DNA from: Kappaphycus alvarezii
Taxonomy: Eukaryota > Rhodophyta > Florideophyceae > Gigartinales > Solieriaceae
Assembly (NCBI GenBank): GCA_002205965.3
Contig: NADL03000740.1
Span: 930,001 to 994,000, forward strand
Direction: 5' to 3'
Length of the DNA: 64,000 nt
Every line of letters begins with the position of its first letter. Position 1 is the first letter of the stretch. A program made the translations under genes and the position numbers. The notes under the pieces are model-generated. The model searched no databases, was not told where the DNA came from, and saw only the letters and a program-made list of their open reading frames with translations. This document shows positions 1 to 10,454 of this stretch, in pieces.

Positions 1-284
1 AGCCCAATGCTGCGGCCTTTTCGGAAAGATCACTGCGACTCATACCGACAATTCTAACGCGACATGACGATTTGCACAGGTCCAAATGGTCAGCATTGGA
101 CGCGTGATCCGTGGGCGATAGGTGGGCGATAAGGGTATGATGGGGATGTAGAGGGTGGGGAGGGGTGTCAAGTGGACGTACCTGTGACCTTGGGCGGCGA
201 AAAATCGGGCGAGGAATTGACCAAAGTTGCCGAAACCGACTATGCCGATTGTGAGTGGGTGGAGGGGAGTGGTGTTTTGGTCAT
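1..284 (-). CDS. Arogenate/prephenate dehydrogenase (TyrA type), 5' part, two exons, runs off the left edge
   Basis: This gene encodes the NAD(P)-binding N-terminus of the dehydrogenase that makes tyrosine (arogenate) or 4-hydroxyphenylpyruvate (prephenate) in the shikimate pathway. The exon at 182-~284 reads LTIGIVGFGNFGQFLARFF then AAQGHR. The GFGNFG stretch is the Rossmann GxGxxG loop, and GFGNFGQFLA is characteristic of plant/algal arogenate dehydrogenases. After a 128-bp GT-AG intron the frame continues as IVGMSRSDLSEKAAALG in 1-53, the usual beta-2 SRSD segment of the family. The split codon AG|A (Arg) joins the exons exactly. The start is unclear. GCCACCATGA at 282-284 is a perfect Kozak start, but its frame stops after 14 codons and is one base out of register with LTIGIVG. 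Either a one-base indel lies between 255 and 282, or there is an upstream exon (acceptor-like TTTCCCCAG at 353-360). The C-terminal part lies outside the window. Family assignment is firm; the start is not. Confidence 0.72.
54..181 (-). other. GT-AG intron in the dehydrogenase gene
   Basis: On the minus strand the exon ends CACAG and the intron begins GTACGT (donor at 181-180). It ends CGTTAG (AG at 55-54). Removing these 128 bp joins GHR to IVGMSRSD in the frame and order expected for the family, so this boundary is well supported by the protein. Confidence 0.7.
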
Positions 285-600
285 GGTGGCAAGCTTGTTT
301 TGTGTGGGGTTGTGTGGTTGGGAGGGGGGGTGAGTGGGGGTGTGTGAGAGAGCTGGGGAAAGATAGATGGGGTTGGGGTTGGGGGGGGGTTTAAATTTGC
401 GTGGGGTGGGGTGGTGATGGTGCGGTTGTGGAGAAATCGGGTGGGACGGGAGGACGGTGGGGATAGAAATAGAAATTGAGATTGCGACAATCTGTTTTGT
501 TTTTTTTTTTTTTGTTTTTTGTGTATGTGTTGGTTTTGGGCGACGGAAGTGTTGGTCACGAGAGGGTGTCAGCGATGGGGAGATGACGGCGGGGGGGGGG
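285..600 (-). promoter_or_regulatory. C-rich leader/promoter region of the dehydrogenase gene
   Basis: The coding strand (minus) is very rich in C and poor in G, with runs such as CCCCCCCCC near 381-390 and 591-600 and a long A-rich run opposite the T-tract at 501-513. No TATA box is evident. The long open frames here (up to 169 codons) come from the stop-free composition and I do not count them as genes. Confidence 0.35.
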
Positions 601-911
601 TGAAATGGATGACATGGACTGTCTTGGTGTGACACGTTTGATACAGTATATTGTACAGTGTGGTGACGTATGGTTACTGTACAGTACAGTAGTGTTGTGT
701 ACCTGCGTGGTGCTGTTTTTTTGGGACGGGGAGGGGCATGGCAGCGCATTCGGTTTGGAGTTGGGAAATTCGGTCGCTGGGAAATATGGGGTTGTGGTCA
801 GTGATGCTAACTATCACTGGATGTGGTGTCGGGTGGACTGTATATAGTTTGGAGCTGTTGGGGGTTAATTTGGGCTTGTCTGGTCTATACACATCGGCAT
901 ACAGTATACTG

Positions 912-947
912 TACGGTAGCCATGTGTCATGACACATGGCTACTGTA
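912..947. repeat. 36-bp palindrome with TAC(A/G)GTAGCC ends
   Basis: The two 18-base arms are perfect reverse complements except for one base (TACG versus TACA at the outer end), with no spacer. The ends TACGGTAGCC and GGCTACTGTA match those of the palindrome at 1211-1257, while the centre (ATGTGTCATGACACAT) is different. Confidence 0.85.
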
Positions 948-1210
948 AACTTGCTGTGTCTCCTTTCACATGCACAGAGTACAGTACATGTAGTTTGGCA
1001 CGCTTGGAAATAACTCGTCATCGAGCAGGCCGTGGCCTCACGCTGCCACCGACTGGCCGTTGACGGGAAAACCCTACCTGAGTGTTTTACAGGAAAGACC
1101 CTTTTGACAAAGTCGAGTGTCATCGCCCTCCGTTTGGGCGTTTGTGTCAACTTTTGCACAAATTAATTACCAAGTACTTTACAGAACGGTATCCCCTGTT
1201 CAAGCATATG

Positions 1211-1257
1211 TACAGTAGCCTGCACAATCGAGAATCTCGATTGTGCAGGCTACTGTA
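1211..1257. repeat. 47-bp perfect palindrome with TACAGTAGCC ends
   Basis: Two 23-base arms are perfect reverse complements around a single central A at 1234. The outer ten bases TACAGTAGCC are shared with the palindrome at 912-947. The transcript could fold into a long hairpin. It may be a fold-back element or MITE remnant. No protein is encoded. Confidence 0.9.
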
Positions 1258-1270
1258 TTCTATTCGAGAT

Positions 1271-1300
1271 ACTGTACTGTACTGTACTGTACTGTACTGT
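1271..1300 (+). repeat. (ACTGT)6 microsatellite
   Basis: Six exact copies of the pentamer ACTGT in tandem, followed by ACAGTACC. It is an expansion of the TACTGTA motif common in this part of the window. Confidence 0.9.
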
Positions 1301-2660
1301 ACAGTACCGTCGTCGTTTTTTCCGCAATATAAAGCCAGCAGCCGATTTGCACAGTAGTGTGTTTGCTGCGGCAACCAAAAGTTTAAACAATCTCAAGTCC
1401 GCCTCCATGTCTACTCCGAGTAGACCTTGAGAACACTGTATCTGACCTCACTATTGCTACAGTAACAGAAAAGACTGGTCAAAAGCATGCAGTATCTACC
1501 CTTGGCGGGGTACAGCAGCACCAAGTCTTTTCCCAAGATTTTTTCAAGCCTTTTCCGACAGTAGTCGCCCATCCAATCTCTGACACCACAACCTCCCATT
1601 TGGCAGGATCGCCGCCGCCCACACAATTCCTCCCTCCAGGCCACCCATGTGCGACGAATCATTTCGGCGCCATCATCCGTGCAATCCATTTCTTGTTCAT
1701 CTTGAATCTGAATCAATTCTGCGACTCACTCTTTGCGGTGATGTCAATCTCAGCCATGTCGTATCATGACAAATATCTCAGGTATTTTCATGCACACGTT
1801 TGATTTCCGTCGTTTACAATTGCGGCCACAGCTTTTACTACATAACTGGAAGTGCCCAACTCCACTTTCAGTCTCGCACTGCTGTATATTGCCTTTATGT
1901 GACGTACAGTACTGTACAGTACACAGCAGTTTCTAGACTTGTACTGTACGACACATGAATCCAATAAGCTGTGACAAAAATTGATTATTGATGGACAATA
2001 CGGGGGAAAACTGGGACCTTTATTTCATAAAATACTGTAAGTACACATGTACTGTACATGTTTTACGCCCGAATAGCCATATCATTCGCATCGATGTACA
2101 GTACAGTATCGTACCGCTCAATCCCGCCTTGATTAACTGCCTTTCATAATCTTTGCGTGCACTGCTTATTCGCTCAACATCGATGAAACGGTCACGTAAA
2201 CTTGCTAAATCCATTGCGCTACGTCACCGCAACCCCCAGCGCATGCAAAGCATTCCCGCATTTCCTTCCCGCTCCCCCTCCCATCCATGCCTTATCACAT
2301 ACCCCGCAACATAACATGCACACCCCCTCACACACACACAAGCCCGCACATGTCCATTCATTTCACTCCCCCCCTGCATCTTTCAACCTTGTCCGCCCAA
2401 CATTCTCACGCACCCGTCAAAAACTACACACACACATTTTTTCCATTCGTTGCAAATCCCACATGCGATTCGCAGCCCTACGTCAGTTTTCCTCGCTCAA
2501 CCGTGGGCAAACCCGTCATTTGTTGAAAATATCAACCACTGCGTGACGAGTAGCACTGCGGCTTTGCTCCCGCCATGACGTGATTGTACTGTACAAATTT
2601 GTCCCAGCCTTGACAATTCAAATTTCGAGTAACGTACTGTACTGTACATGATTTTCAATT

Positions 2661-3984
2661 CACCACGTGTATATTTGCGAACAAAACTGTGCAGCAGCAT
2701 ACCGCCAATGGTCGCTTGTTTTAGATGCTTTTTGAAAATACCGCAGTGGCACATGCCGCCAACTGCCACCGCTACCTTTATCTCATACTCTACATACTGT
2801 CCTGACTGCAGAAACCAAATGACATGGCATCACTGCCGCCAATCCCCCCATCCAACCGCCCCTCCTTGACAGCTAGCCTGGAAGAAACATTCCCCGTTCC
2901 GGACCGACACTACACAAACCGTACCTTCCGCTGCATCGCCCGCACAACACCATCACAAATATGTACATACCCCGCCAAATGCTCTTCCCCATTCGCCCAC
3001 GTCTTGATAAAAAATAGAGTCCATTTGTGTGCGCTGTATCGTTTCTCGTTTCAACACAGCTTGATATTTTGCAAGAGGAATTCTCGTCGACTGCCCCTGA
3101 CACTACTCAATTTAGGGCGTTGCATCTCTTCTGTGTACAACTGTAGTTTTCTCTTCTTTTCTTCGCCACGGATCTTTGCGTAAACAGTGCTAATCGTCTT
3201 GCCGTCATGCAGACACGTGGTCCATTTTTATGTCAACCGCCACACCGCTTGTATCGTATCGTGCAACTGCCTGGTGTACCACATGAAAAAGCCTCACCTC
3301 ACACCAAAAGGTGAACATCCTCCGTCCGCACAATTGAATACCCTGTAAAAATCTCAACAAAATCTTGCCCCGGTCATGGTTCTTTTCACGCACGGAGAAA
3401 GAGGACGGGCCCTTGTTCCAGTACACCGCTTCGCACAGGAGAAAATTCCAGTTTCCTTTTTCCAACTCAAAGTTTCGACGTTCCGCTGTCCGGAAACAAT
3501 CGCTGCCTCGTGCACACCAAACCTGTCTGCATCACCTTGCTGATCCTATGTTTGGCAAATCCGGCCATTCCGCCAACGCCACGACAATTAGATACCCGCA
3601 CTTTTTAAACACAGCCAAATCCCCACAATAAACCAAAACAACATCCCCGCCACACCCTATCCATCTCTCTCCACAACAAACCCACCCCCCCAACCCTTTT
3701 AAAAACAACACCCCAATTCCACTACCCTCCTTCCCCTTCCACCCCACACCACCCGCCGCACACAACTCCCCATCCCCCACCTCATCTACCACCGCTCAAA
3801 ATCAACACTCTGCAAACTCCACACCCCCCCATCTCCCCACCAACGCAACCCACTCTCGCCCTGCCTTGCCCGCACCGAACAAAATCACCATATGAGCCCA
3901 CATCCCCTCACCGCCTCCACCCGTTCACACGCGCCCTGGCATTCGCATCCCACTCTTTAAGGGGGAACAATTGTATGCGGCGTT
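2661..3984. other. Intergenic; plus strand C-rich from about 3610
   Basis: I see no recognisable gene. From about 3610 to 3950 the plus strand is C-rich and G-poor, like the leader of the dehydrogenase gene. A short frame starts at the ATG near 3893 and ends after 22 codons. It could be the leader of a lost or diverged plus-strand gene, but nothing downstream confirms this. Confidence 0.3.
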
Positions 3985-4240
3985 GATTTTACCATCCCAT
4001 GGGGAAGGGGGGCACGTGTGGAGGGGTGTTGTTTGAACCGTTTTTAGCGCTTGCATGCCGTTGCTGGATTTCGGAGGCGTGCATCATGCGCGGTGTGGCC
4101 TTTGTGAAGGGGAGGGGGGTGGTTGGATGGGAGCGGTGAGGTTGCGAATGCTGGTTCTTTGCTTTTTTGTTTCGGGAGGGAGGTTGGGCGTGCACTTGTT
4201 GTGGTGGATGTTTCATGCTGCAGGGTGTTGTGAAGACCTT
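3985..4240. other. Block with reversed strand asymmetry (plus strand G-rich)
   Basis: Directly after the C-rich block the plus strand becomes G-rich and C-poor (for example GGGGAGGGGGGTGG near 4110). The minus-strand 117-codon frame across this block has the same low-complexity, proline/histidine-rich make-up as the leader at 285-600, so I do not call it a gene. Confidence 0.3.
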
Positions 4241-4613
4241 TGAGTTGACGGGGTTCTTAATCTTGGGACTTGGTCCGCTTACTTGCAACTTGGCTGTTCT
4301 CTGAGTTTCTGAAGCCCTGGATGCGCGCTTGTTTAAAAGCAAGTGCGGCTTTCAGATGTGCGCTGCATGCTATGGGAAGGTGCTGCCGTTGACAATTGGC
4401 AGACGTTTTCAAGCTTTGCGGGGCGGTTTTCAGATGCACGGGAAGCTGCTTTCCTCAACTGCTTCATCAGCAGTATCGCATCGATTCTCGGGGGATGAAA
4501 CCTTTTCGGTGCGAGGCCCATGCTGCGTGTATGAGATGCGTGGCATACAGAATAAGTATAGTCTGCCGAAACTGCAGTGCTGGTTTAGGTTGTACACCAA
4601 AAATCCAAAACGG

Positions 4614-4892
4614 CGTTTGTATTGAGCAGTTTGCTCTGGTTGCTCGGTCGGTGTTGTAAACGTGGAGGCTACGTTGAAAAGAGAAGGTTTGGGTGTTTTA
4701 CTCATGGAAGATATATCCGATCTAGATCTACGTTGAAAAACTAGCGCTGAGAGGGCTGCTCAGGTTCGTAGAGACGTGGTAGCTGTGTAGAAAAGCCTAG
4801 TGTTGAGCAGGAGGCTCGAGCTCGCAGAGACTAGAGGGCCGCGTTAAAAGCCTCGGCTCTGGTCAAGCGACTCGGAGCACGTGGAGGTTATG
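4614..4892 (+). repeat. Degenerate ~55-bp tandem repeat, 3-4 units
   Basis: Units starting near 4728 (CTACGTTGAAAA), 4783 (CTGTGTAGAAAA) and 4840 (CGCGTTAAAAG) share a frame of the form C-GTTGAAAA..CTAG..CTGAG..GGCTC..AGAGAC. A weaker unit seems to precede them. The dispersed repeat at 4681-4724 lies inside the array. Confidence 0.35.
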
Positions 4893-4899
4893 GTGAATC

Positions 4900-6680
4900 G
4901 TTGCGAGTGCCTTGTTGTTACGAGACAGAGGCGCAGAGGCTCAGCAAACTATGAACTGCGGAAATGCATCGGTGAAAATAGCTGAGAAAACTGAACAGTT
5001 CTTTGATGCCACTCATGTCAAGTTAGGGATAGTCTGCGACCGCTTAGAATGAGTGTTCTTCAGACTCCTACGGCAACCTCAACCAAAATCTCGACTGTGA
5101 TAGATGGATCGAAGTGCACTTCTGCACTGATGAGTTTAGAGCTGAACGCAGGCCAAGTCCCCAACATCAAGGCTAGCACTATGAAAAACGTCGGAATGTC
5201 CTTGTTGATGCCCGCCGCCATCCGTCATTCTTTCGGTGCCATTGGTTCCCACGTTCGGAGCTACAATCATGATTGCTGATACGGCCTTCTTATCAGGTTT
5301 GTTAAGCGCGGCTCTACGTAAATCCTTTCGTTTCAGCCATTTCGGCATTCAGAAATAGGCGAAATTCCACTTATCCTCGTTACCAATTGAGCGCACCATT
5401 TCATTTTCACGAGCTGGATCGCCTCTTGAAGCCGAGGGTTCTGCAGTATGGACATCTGTCATCTTTCGAAAGAGCGCGAGTGAACGTTTGTAACGAGTTT
5501 TTGGGAGGCAAAAGGTATAGGACCAAATGAAGTTGTTTCGGAAGGACTTGACTTGCTTCCCAGCTCGTTGATCTGTATAAAGAACCTCAGACCGCGCTGC
5601 TTACCGGAGACATCCCGAGCGCAACGCAAGAGTCGCACTGCGCATCTTGGGCACGGTCTTTACCTTCAGCATAACACAGTGGACTCAGATCGCGGCTCCG
5701 AGAAAGGATCGACACTCATTATTCCTCGCGAGGAGAGCAGGAGCTGCATATGCTAGGCATTAGACGCGTCGCAGTTTGAATTCGCTTTTACAGTCAGGTT
5801 TAATCCGGCATGGCGAAACACGGGGATCCTTGATTTGTGGGATTCAATGCCTTCCCTATCGAAGACTGCCCTATTGCAAATGAGCTACAAATCAGGGGAA
5901 ATGCGGGGGGGGGGATTTTGGGTGTTTTTAATCCATGAAAAATGCGGTCAGCTGTTCCCTTAGGGATGTCGTGTTAAAACGCTGGCTTCCTTTCCGGAAA
6001 AGACATCACATGTCAGAACTGAGCGCTTTATCTCGTCAGTTGGACAAAGAGCTTGCTGTTGAGATGCGCGTGGTAGCGGTCAGCGATCTACAAGGACGGA
6101 CTGTATTTGTCTGAGGCTTTTTGCCGGGTTCAAGTTTATGTAGAACAACACTGAAAGGCACTTTTGAATATATCCTCCAAGAGAAAAACACCAAAACCTT
6201 CCCTTTTGAAACTGGGCAAAGACGGTGTTCTAACAGTGACCTGAAGGCAAATCGAGAGATGTTATTTGGCACTAGAACAGTTCTGCGGATCACGAGAAAC
6301 ACCCTCCTCCATGGCAGAGTGGTTAACTCAACACGCCGGAGGAGAAGCTCACAGAAATGGAAAGAGAAATGCACTTGTTAGTATAATTCCTCGCTCGTCT
6401 TTGCATCGAAATTGTGTAGGCTACAAATCAGACATTGTGTACAAGGTGCTGAAGTTGGTCGGAAAAACTCTCCGATTCGACCTTTGAAAAGGCTCTTCTA
6501 GGGAAGTGGAGGCAATTTCTAGAGAAGCACCAAGCACCTACATCGTTAGGAGTGTTCTCCTTTGGTCTAAAGAATTTTACGCGAAGGACACGGGAGTAAA
6601 ACGAGTGAAATCCGTCTGCGTTCTGGCTTTCTCCCATATCATCGCTTGTTCGACTTCAACTTCTCGAGCATACTATTGAG
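4900..6680. other. Mixed-composition DNA without a recognised gene
   Basis: Several short open frames occur on both strands (for example 5049-5279 plus, 6036-6374 minus and 6266-6487 plus). None shows a domain I recognise, and their length is within chance for this base composition. A poly-G run is at 5905-5914. Confidence 0.3.
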
Positions 6681-6699
6681 ATATTGCAAACAAACTGAA

Positions 6700-9340
6700 C
6701 ATAGGCCCTTGCTCTTGACTGGCCTATTGCGAGTACAGACCGTCAAACATCTGAAGAAATCTCAAAACTAGTAGTTAGCTCAGGCACGTCAAACCTTAGA
6801 TATGTTTCACACTGGCACCGCTCACTGGTCCTAAAATCTAAACACCACGTGCTCATACTGTACAATAAAGTAGGATGATTGGGGATGATTGCGCGACTGT
6901 AAAAATTAATGATATGCGTAGATCCAAAATAGTTAATTCCAAATAAAGGAGGGGAAAGGTTTGGGTGTTTTACTCTTGGAAGATATATCCGATCTATCCT
7001 ATGGTTTTCCAGACAACCGCAATCAACTCAAAAAGGGTATACCGACACAGTAATGGGGAAGGAACTACGCTCCCTAAAATGCTACCTTCAGGCCAGCAAA
7101 ATGAATAATAAATTACCTGAATAGTGTCGGTCCACTGGGGACGTTGGTAGGAGAGGCGAAGTAGTTGAGGCGTTGTTCAGTATTGTAGATGCTTACGCCA
7201 AGTATATCCGCTACTCGGTAGACTGGTTCCTTTATATATAGTGCTAGAGTAGGTCTAGACTATGGTTGCTGTGGGGCAGATGCACTAAAGGATAGACAAA
7301 ATTATTACACTAAAGAGATGTGTTGCATTAAAGAGAGGAGCCAGCTAAATAATTGCACTAACTGTTGACTGCGTCTGTGGTCTGAGTACTGCACTAAAGT
7401 TATTCAAGTGTTCCTTATTAGGGTGAATATCTACAAATAGGACTTATAATAATAATAAACAGAAAATCAATACTTATTGATCGCCAGGGATAGTTCGATG
7501 GCCAGGGGATTTCTAAAAATTTCAAACAGCCTACGGCTTTTTATACTGCAGATCAGAGTAGAAAAGCTACAAAGGTGATTCCAGCAGTATAATAATTTTT
7601 GTAGACCAAATTCATGCTCTATAAGGGGGAAAGTTTTGGGTTGTTTTAAGGCATGGAAGATGTGGTCGGTTAATCGCTCAATAATAATTATAGAACATTT
7701 CTCCAGGTGAGCATTAATCCAAATAATAATTTTCTGGCAATTTAATTCCAGTAATTATAAGTGTAGAATGTAAAACCTAGCTGACAGGCATAAAAATTAC
7801 TTCACGTGTAATAAAGTATAAAACATGGGCCAGTAAAATCCTAAAATTATTTTACGATGATTCATAATAAATAAAAATTGTTGGCCTCTGATGGAAAATT
7901 GTTCCACAATTTTTGATTACTGATTTCGATATGGAGGACAAAATAAATATTTTTCCCATACTTGTAAAAATATTTTCCAATTTTCACAGCGACCTAGTTG
8001 TGGAGAGTTCAGGTACAATAGGCGTAAATTTCCTTGGTAAGGGGTTCTCAGCGCTTATAGTCCCTGGTCATGATTCGTAGGGAAGTGTGTAGCCTTATTT
8101 AGAAGGTGGAAACTCGTTGATGTCAGAATTGTATGGCTGCGGTGGTGCTGGATTTCTTGATCAGGATTTTTGTATCGCTTACTTTCGACTCGTGAGGGTC
8201 ACCTTCTGAGGCAACATACAAGGTGATAGAGAAACAAGCTGGCGCAGTCGCATCTCGCAGCGGATGCTCTACGGGAGGAGTGAAGGCTTGGATACATCAA
8301 AAGTTTAGCTACGAATTTGATACACATGTGATGCGTCTGTAGTAGGGGGAAAATTGAGGTGCTTCAATGATTAGAGATACAGGAAGGCTGGTTTAATGTC
8401 GGGCCCCGCATCATGCAGAATTTAGCAACCCGATTCAAACGTGATTTCTAGTGACTTTCCGGCGTTAGACAAGCATATGTACATCATCGCTAAAGACATA
8501 ACTGTTGATCAGCCTTATCATTCACTAACAGACAAATTAGCAAATGTTAGACTTGATTGATGATCCTCAAAGGCCTTGAAATACGCCATTTGATTACAAA
8601 CAGAGGCTATACCCTCATTTTACTGCTTGTTTGCCTTTCCCAGAAGGGTGACACTGAACAGCGCTTTCGTAAACCGTTCTGTTCAGGCCCACAGTTGACG
8701 GATATATCCTAAGCCTATCTGTTCTAACGGGCTATCTGGACAGAACGCAGATGGATAACGGGATCGGAAAATTTTTAATCTTGTCCAGACACAGTCTAAA
8801 GCCACTAGCTGAATAGACGCGTGGAAATCAGCGTCGATAGGATTCACAAGGGTTGAAGCATCTGTAGAGGAAGCGGAGTCGGGAGAAAACGGCGGGGTAT
8901 ATATGGCGCGCATCCATGCTCCGTGATAGCAATAGATTGTCGAGGTTGAGATTCTCAAACCAATTATCCTAGAACGATGGTAATGAAAGCGAGAAGCGAG
9001 AAAACTGCTGCAGAAGTATAGATATGGAATCACAAAGAGGTGTAAAAAAGAGGAAAGGCCAAGGGGCTACAAGAGAGTATAGAATGTGCAGATTCTACCA
9101 TACATGATCAGTGAGTAACGTAAAAGACATACTTCTTAGTTCAGATGTTGACTTTCAACTTCTAAACTATTTAGGTCTGCCCTTGAAGTTGTACCTTAAA
9201 TTGCTTCCCCGCTCCTAGATGCGGCGATTTAGTCAGGTTTTTTACGATTTTGGGCTTACTCTACAGTATTAAATGAACATACCAAATACCATAAAATGTA
9301 TCAAACGGAATCTTGTGGAGGATAAGACTAACTGTGGATA
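6700..9340. other. AT-rich intergenic DNA
   Basis: No gene recognised. The stretch is rich in AATAAT-type sequence. The longest frame is 116 codons on the minus strand (8683-9033), with no identifiable motif, and is not called. Confidence 0.3.
7281..7399 (+). repeat. Five spaced copies of TTGCACTAAAG
   Basis: TGCACTAAAG (7281), TTACACTAAAG (7304), TTGCATTAAAG (7323), TTGCACTAAC (7353) and CTGCACTAAAG (7389) recur within 120 bp at uneven spacing. They could be remnants of a short tandem repeat or clustered protein-binding sites. Confidence 0.45.
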
Positions 9341-9351
9341 CTATCAGGATA

Positions 9352-9898
9352 AATATCTATATCTAAGTCTCAAAATCTTCGTGCCGGAGATGAGAGCCAA
9401 ACAATTGCTCCAAAATATGCTTATCTTCAATGTAGTCTCTACAGTTTTTTTTCGAACGGCCCAGAATGATAGATAGACTCTTCAGACATATCAATATCAT
9501 CCAATCCCTCCTCAAGACCCTCAACCTCCGCTCTATACATAATAGAGGAGTCCCAGATTACTATTTCACCATCTTTCTCCACTTCATCCGCCGCAGGAAC
9601 TCTCCCGTGGTTGTACACCTGTAGATCTCATGGTTCCACCAAGTCTTCCTCAATTTCGGGATCCATCTGCATCAGCCTCCTTCTTCTCCCTCGGCTCTTC
9701 TTATTCCACTTCTTCCTCCGCTTTCTCTGCGTTCTCCACAAATAGACGGCGAACAACCTCCCAAACGCGTTCCCGGTCAATTCTTGTTCAGTATTCCTCG
9801 ACATCGGTTGGCCCATAGGCTGTCAAGCCCAGCCCGTTGATTAGACGGCGTGCCCTGGGTGATTTAGCGATGGTTATAGACGGGCGAAGATTGCTCAT
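9352..9898 (-). pseudogene. Decayed minus-strand reading frame, family unknown
   Basis: From an ATG at 9898-9896 the minus strand reads a sensible protein: RRLINGLGLTAYGPTDVEEY, a TGA, then TRIDRERVWEVVRRLFVENA followed by an acidic EKAEEEVE, a TAA, and EEPREKKEADADGSRN, then TGA. In a neighbouring frame it continues with AADEVEKDGEIVIWD and a strongly acidic EVEGLEEGLDDIDMSEE to about 9352. The composition (charged, even codon use) differs from the AT-rich flanks. Three in-frame stops and a frame change show it is not intact, unless stops are read unusually, for which there is no other sign. I do not recognise the family; a transposon accessory protein or retrocopied host gene is possible. 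Confidence 0.35.
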
Positions 9899-10454
9899 GT
9901 TAACGACAAAGTGGGTGAGCAGATAGGTGGTTTATGAAAGGGGTGTTCCTTCGGTGCAATTTAACTTTAAATTGAGGAATGTCTTCGAAAATTTTCACGG
10001 CCTTGCGCGAAATAAAATATGCGAGGCAATGTTGCGGCTTTGAATTTGCACGCATTGGTGGAACTAGTCAAAAAAATATTGATAAAATATCTGAACTGAA
10101 TTTGGAGATCGAAGCGGATCACGAGTCGAGAGGTTCTTTTTGAAAACGAGGACCAAATCTTTAAATGTAAAATATTAAAAGAGTCGTACATTGAATTTGA
10201 TTCATAAAGGAGAAATGATTTAGAATTTCTTCATTTTTTGAAAGAAAGGTTGAACGATTGTTTTAAAGAAGGAGAGGTCGAGGATGGATCTCGGGATACA
10301 GGAAGCAGGAATTTGTGGAAAGGACAAGTTTCGTAAAACACACCGTATGGGGCACTGGGTGATGAAACTGAGCACGAGGAGCACGGAATGATGGCTCCGC
10401 GTAATGAGTATGGACATTTTCCAGCCACGCCGCCGTTCTCTCCCGACTCCCCTC

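Larger units (their letters stand above)
604..2660. repeat. Intergenic DNA dense in TACTGTA/TACAGTA motifs
   Basis: No gene is supported here. TACTGTA and its complement TACAGTA, often fused into the palindromes GTACTGTACAGTAC or GTACAGTACTGTAC, recur near 636-690, 901-947, 975-990, 1205-1315, 1900-1945, 2035-2115, 2585-2600 and 2630-2650. The same motif returns near 43700-43750, 52250-52330, 58520 and 62210-62275, so it is a genome-wide repeat flavour rather than one promoter. Confidence 0.5.
4681..8380. repeat. Dispersed ~45-bp repeat family, five direct and one inverted copy
   Basis: Copies follow the pattern GGGGAAAGGTTTGGGTGTTT-TAATCATGGAAGATATATCC. The best direct copies are at 4681-4724 and 6948-6996, nearly identical over about 40 bases. 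More diverged direct copies lie at 5904-5950, 7624-7675 and 8344-8380. An inverted copy lies at about 6167-6208. They contain no reading frame. The mix of orientations fits termini of a small DNA transposon or MITE, but I could not pair them into one element with a target duplication. Confidence 0.5.

Noticed and set aside
240..749. 169-codon minus frame and overlapping 92-codon frame upstream of the dehydrogenase
   Set aside because: Low-complexity Pro/His/Thr-rich sequence caused by a C-rich, stop-poor strand. It is out of frame with the dehydrogenase exon and has no domain.
6308..6385. Possible tRNA: ATGGCAGAGTGGTTAACTC resembles a Leu/Ser A box
   Set aside because: No B box downstream within 100 bp and no closing acceptor stem.
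8683..9033. 116-codon minus ORF
   Set aside because: No motif, no supporting context, and within chance length for this composition.
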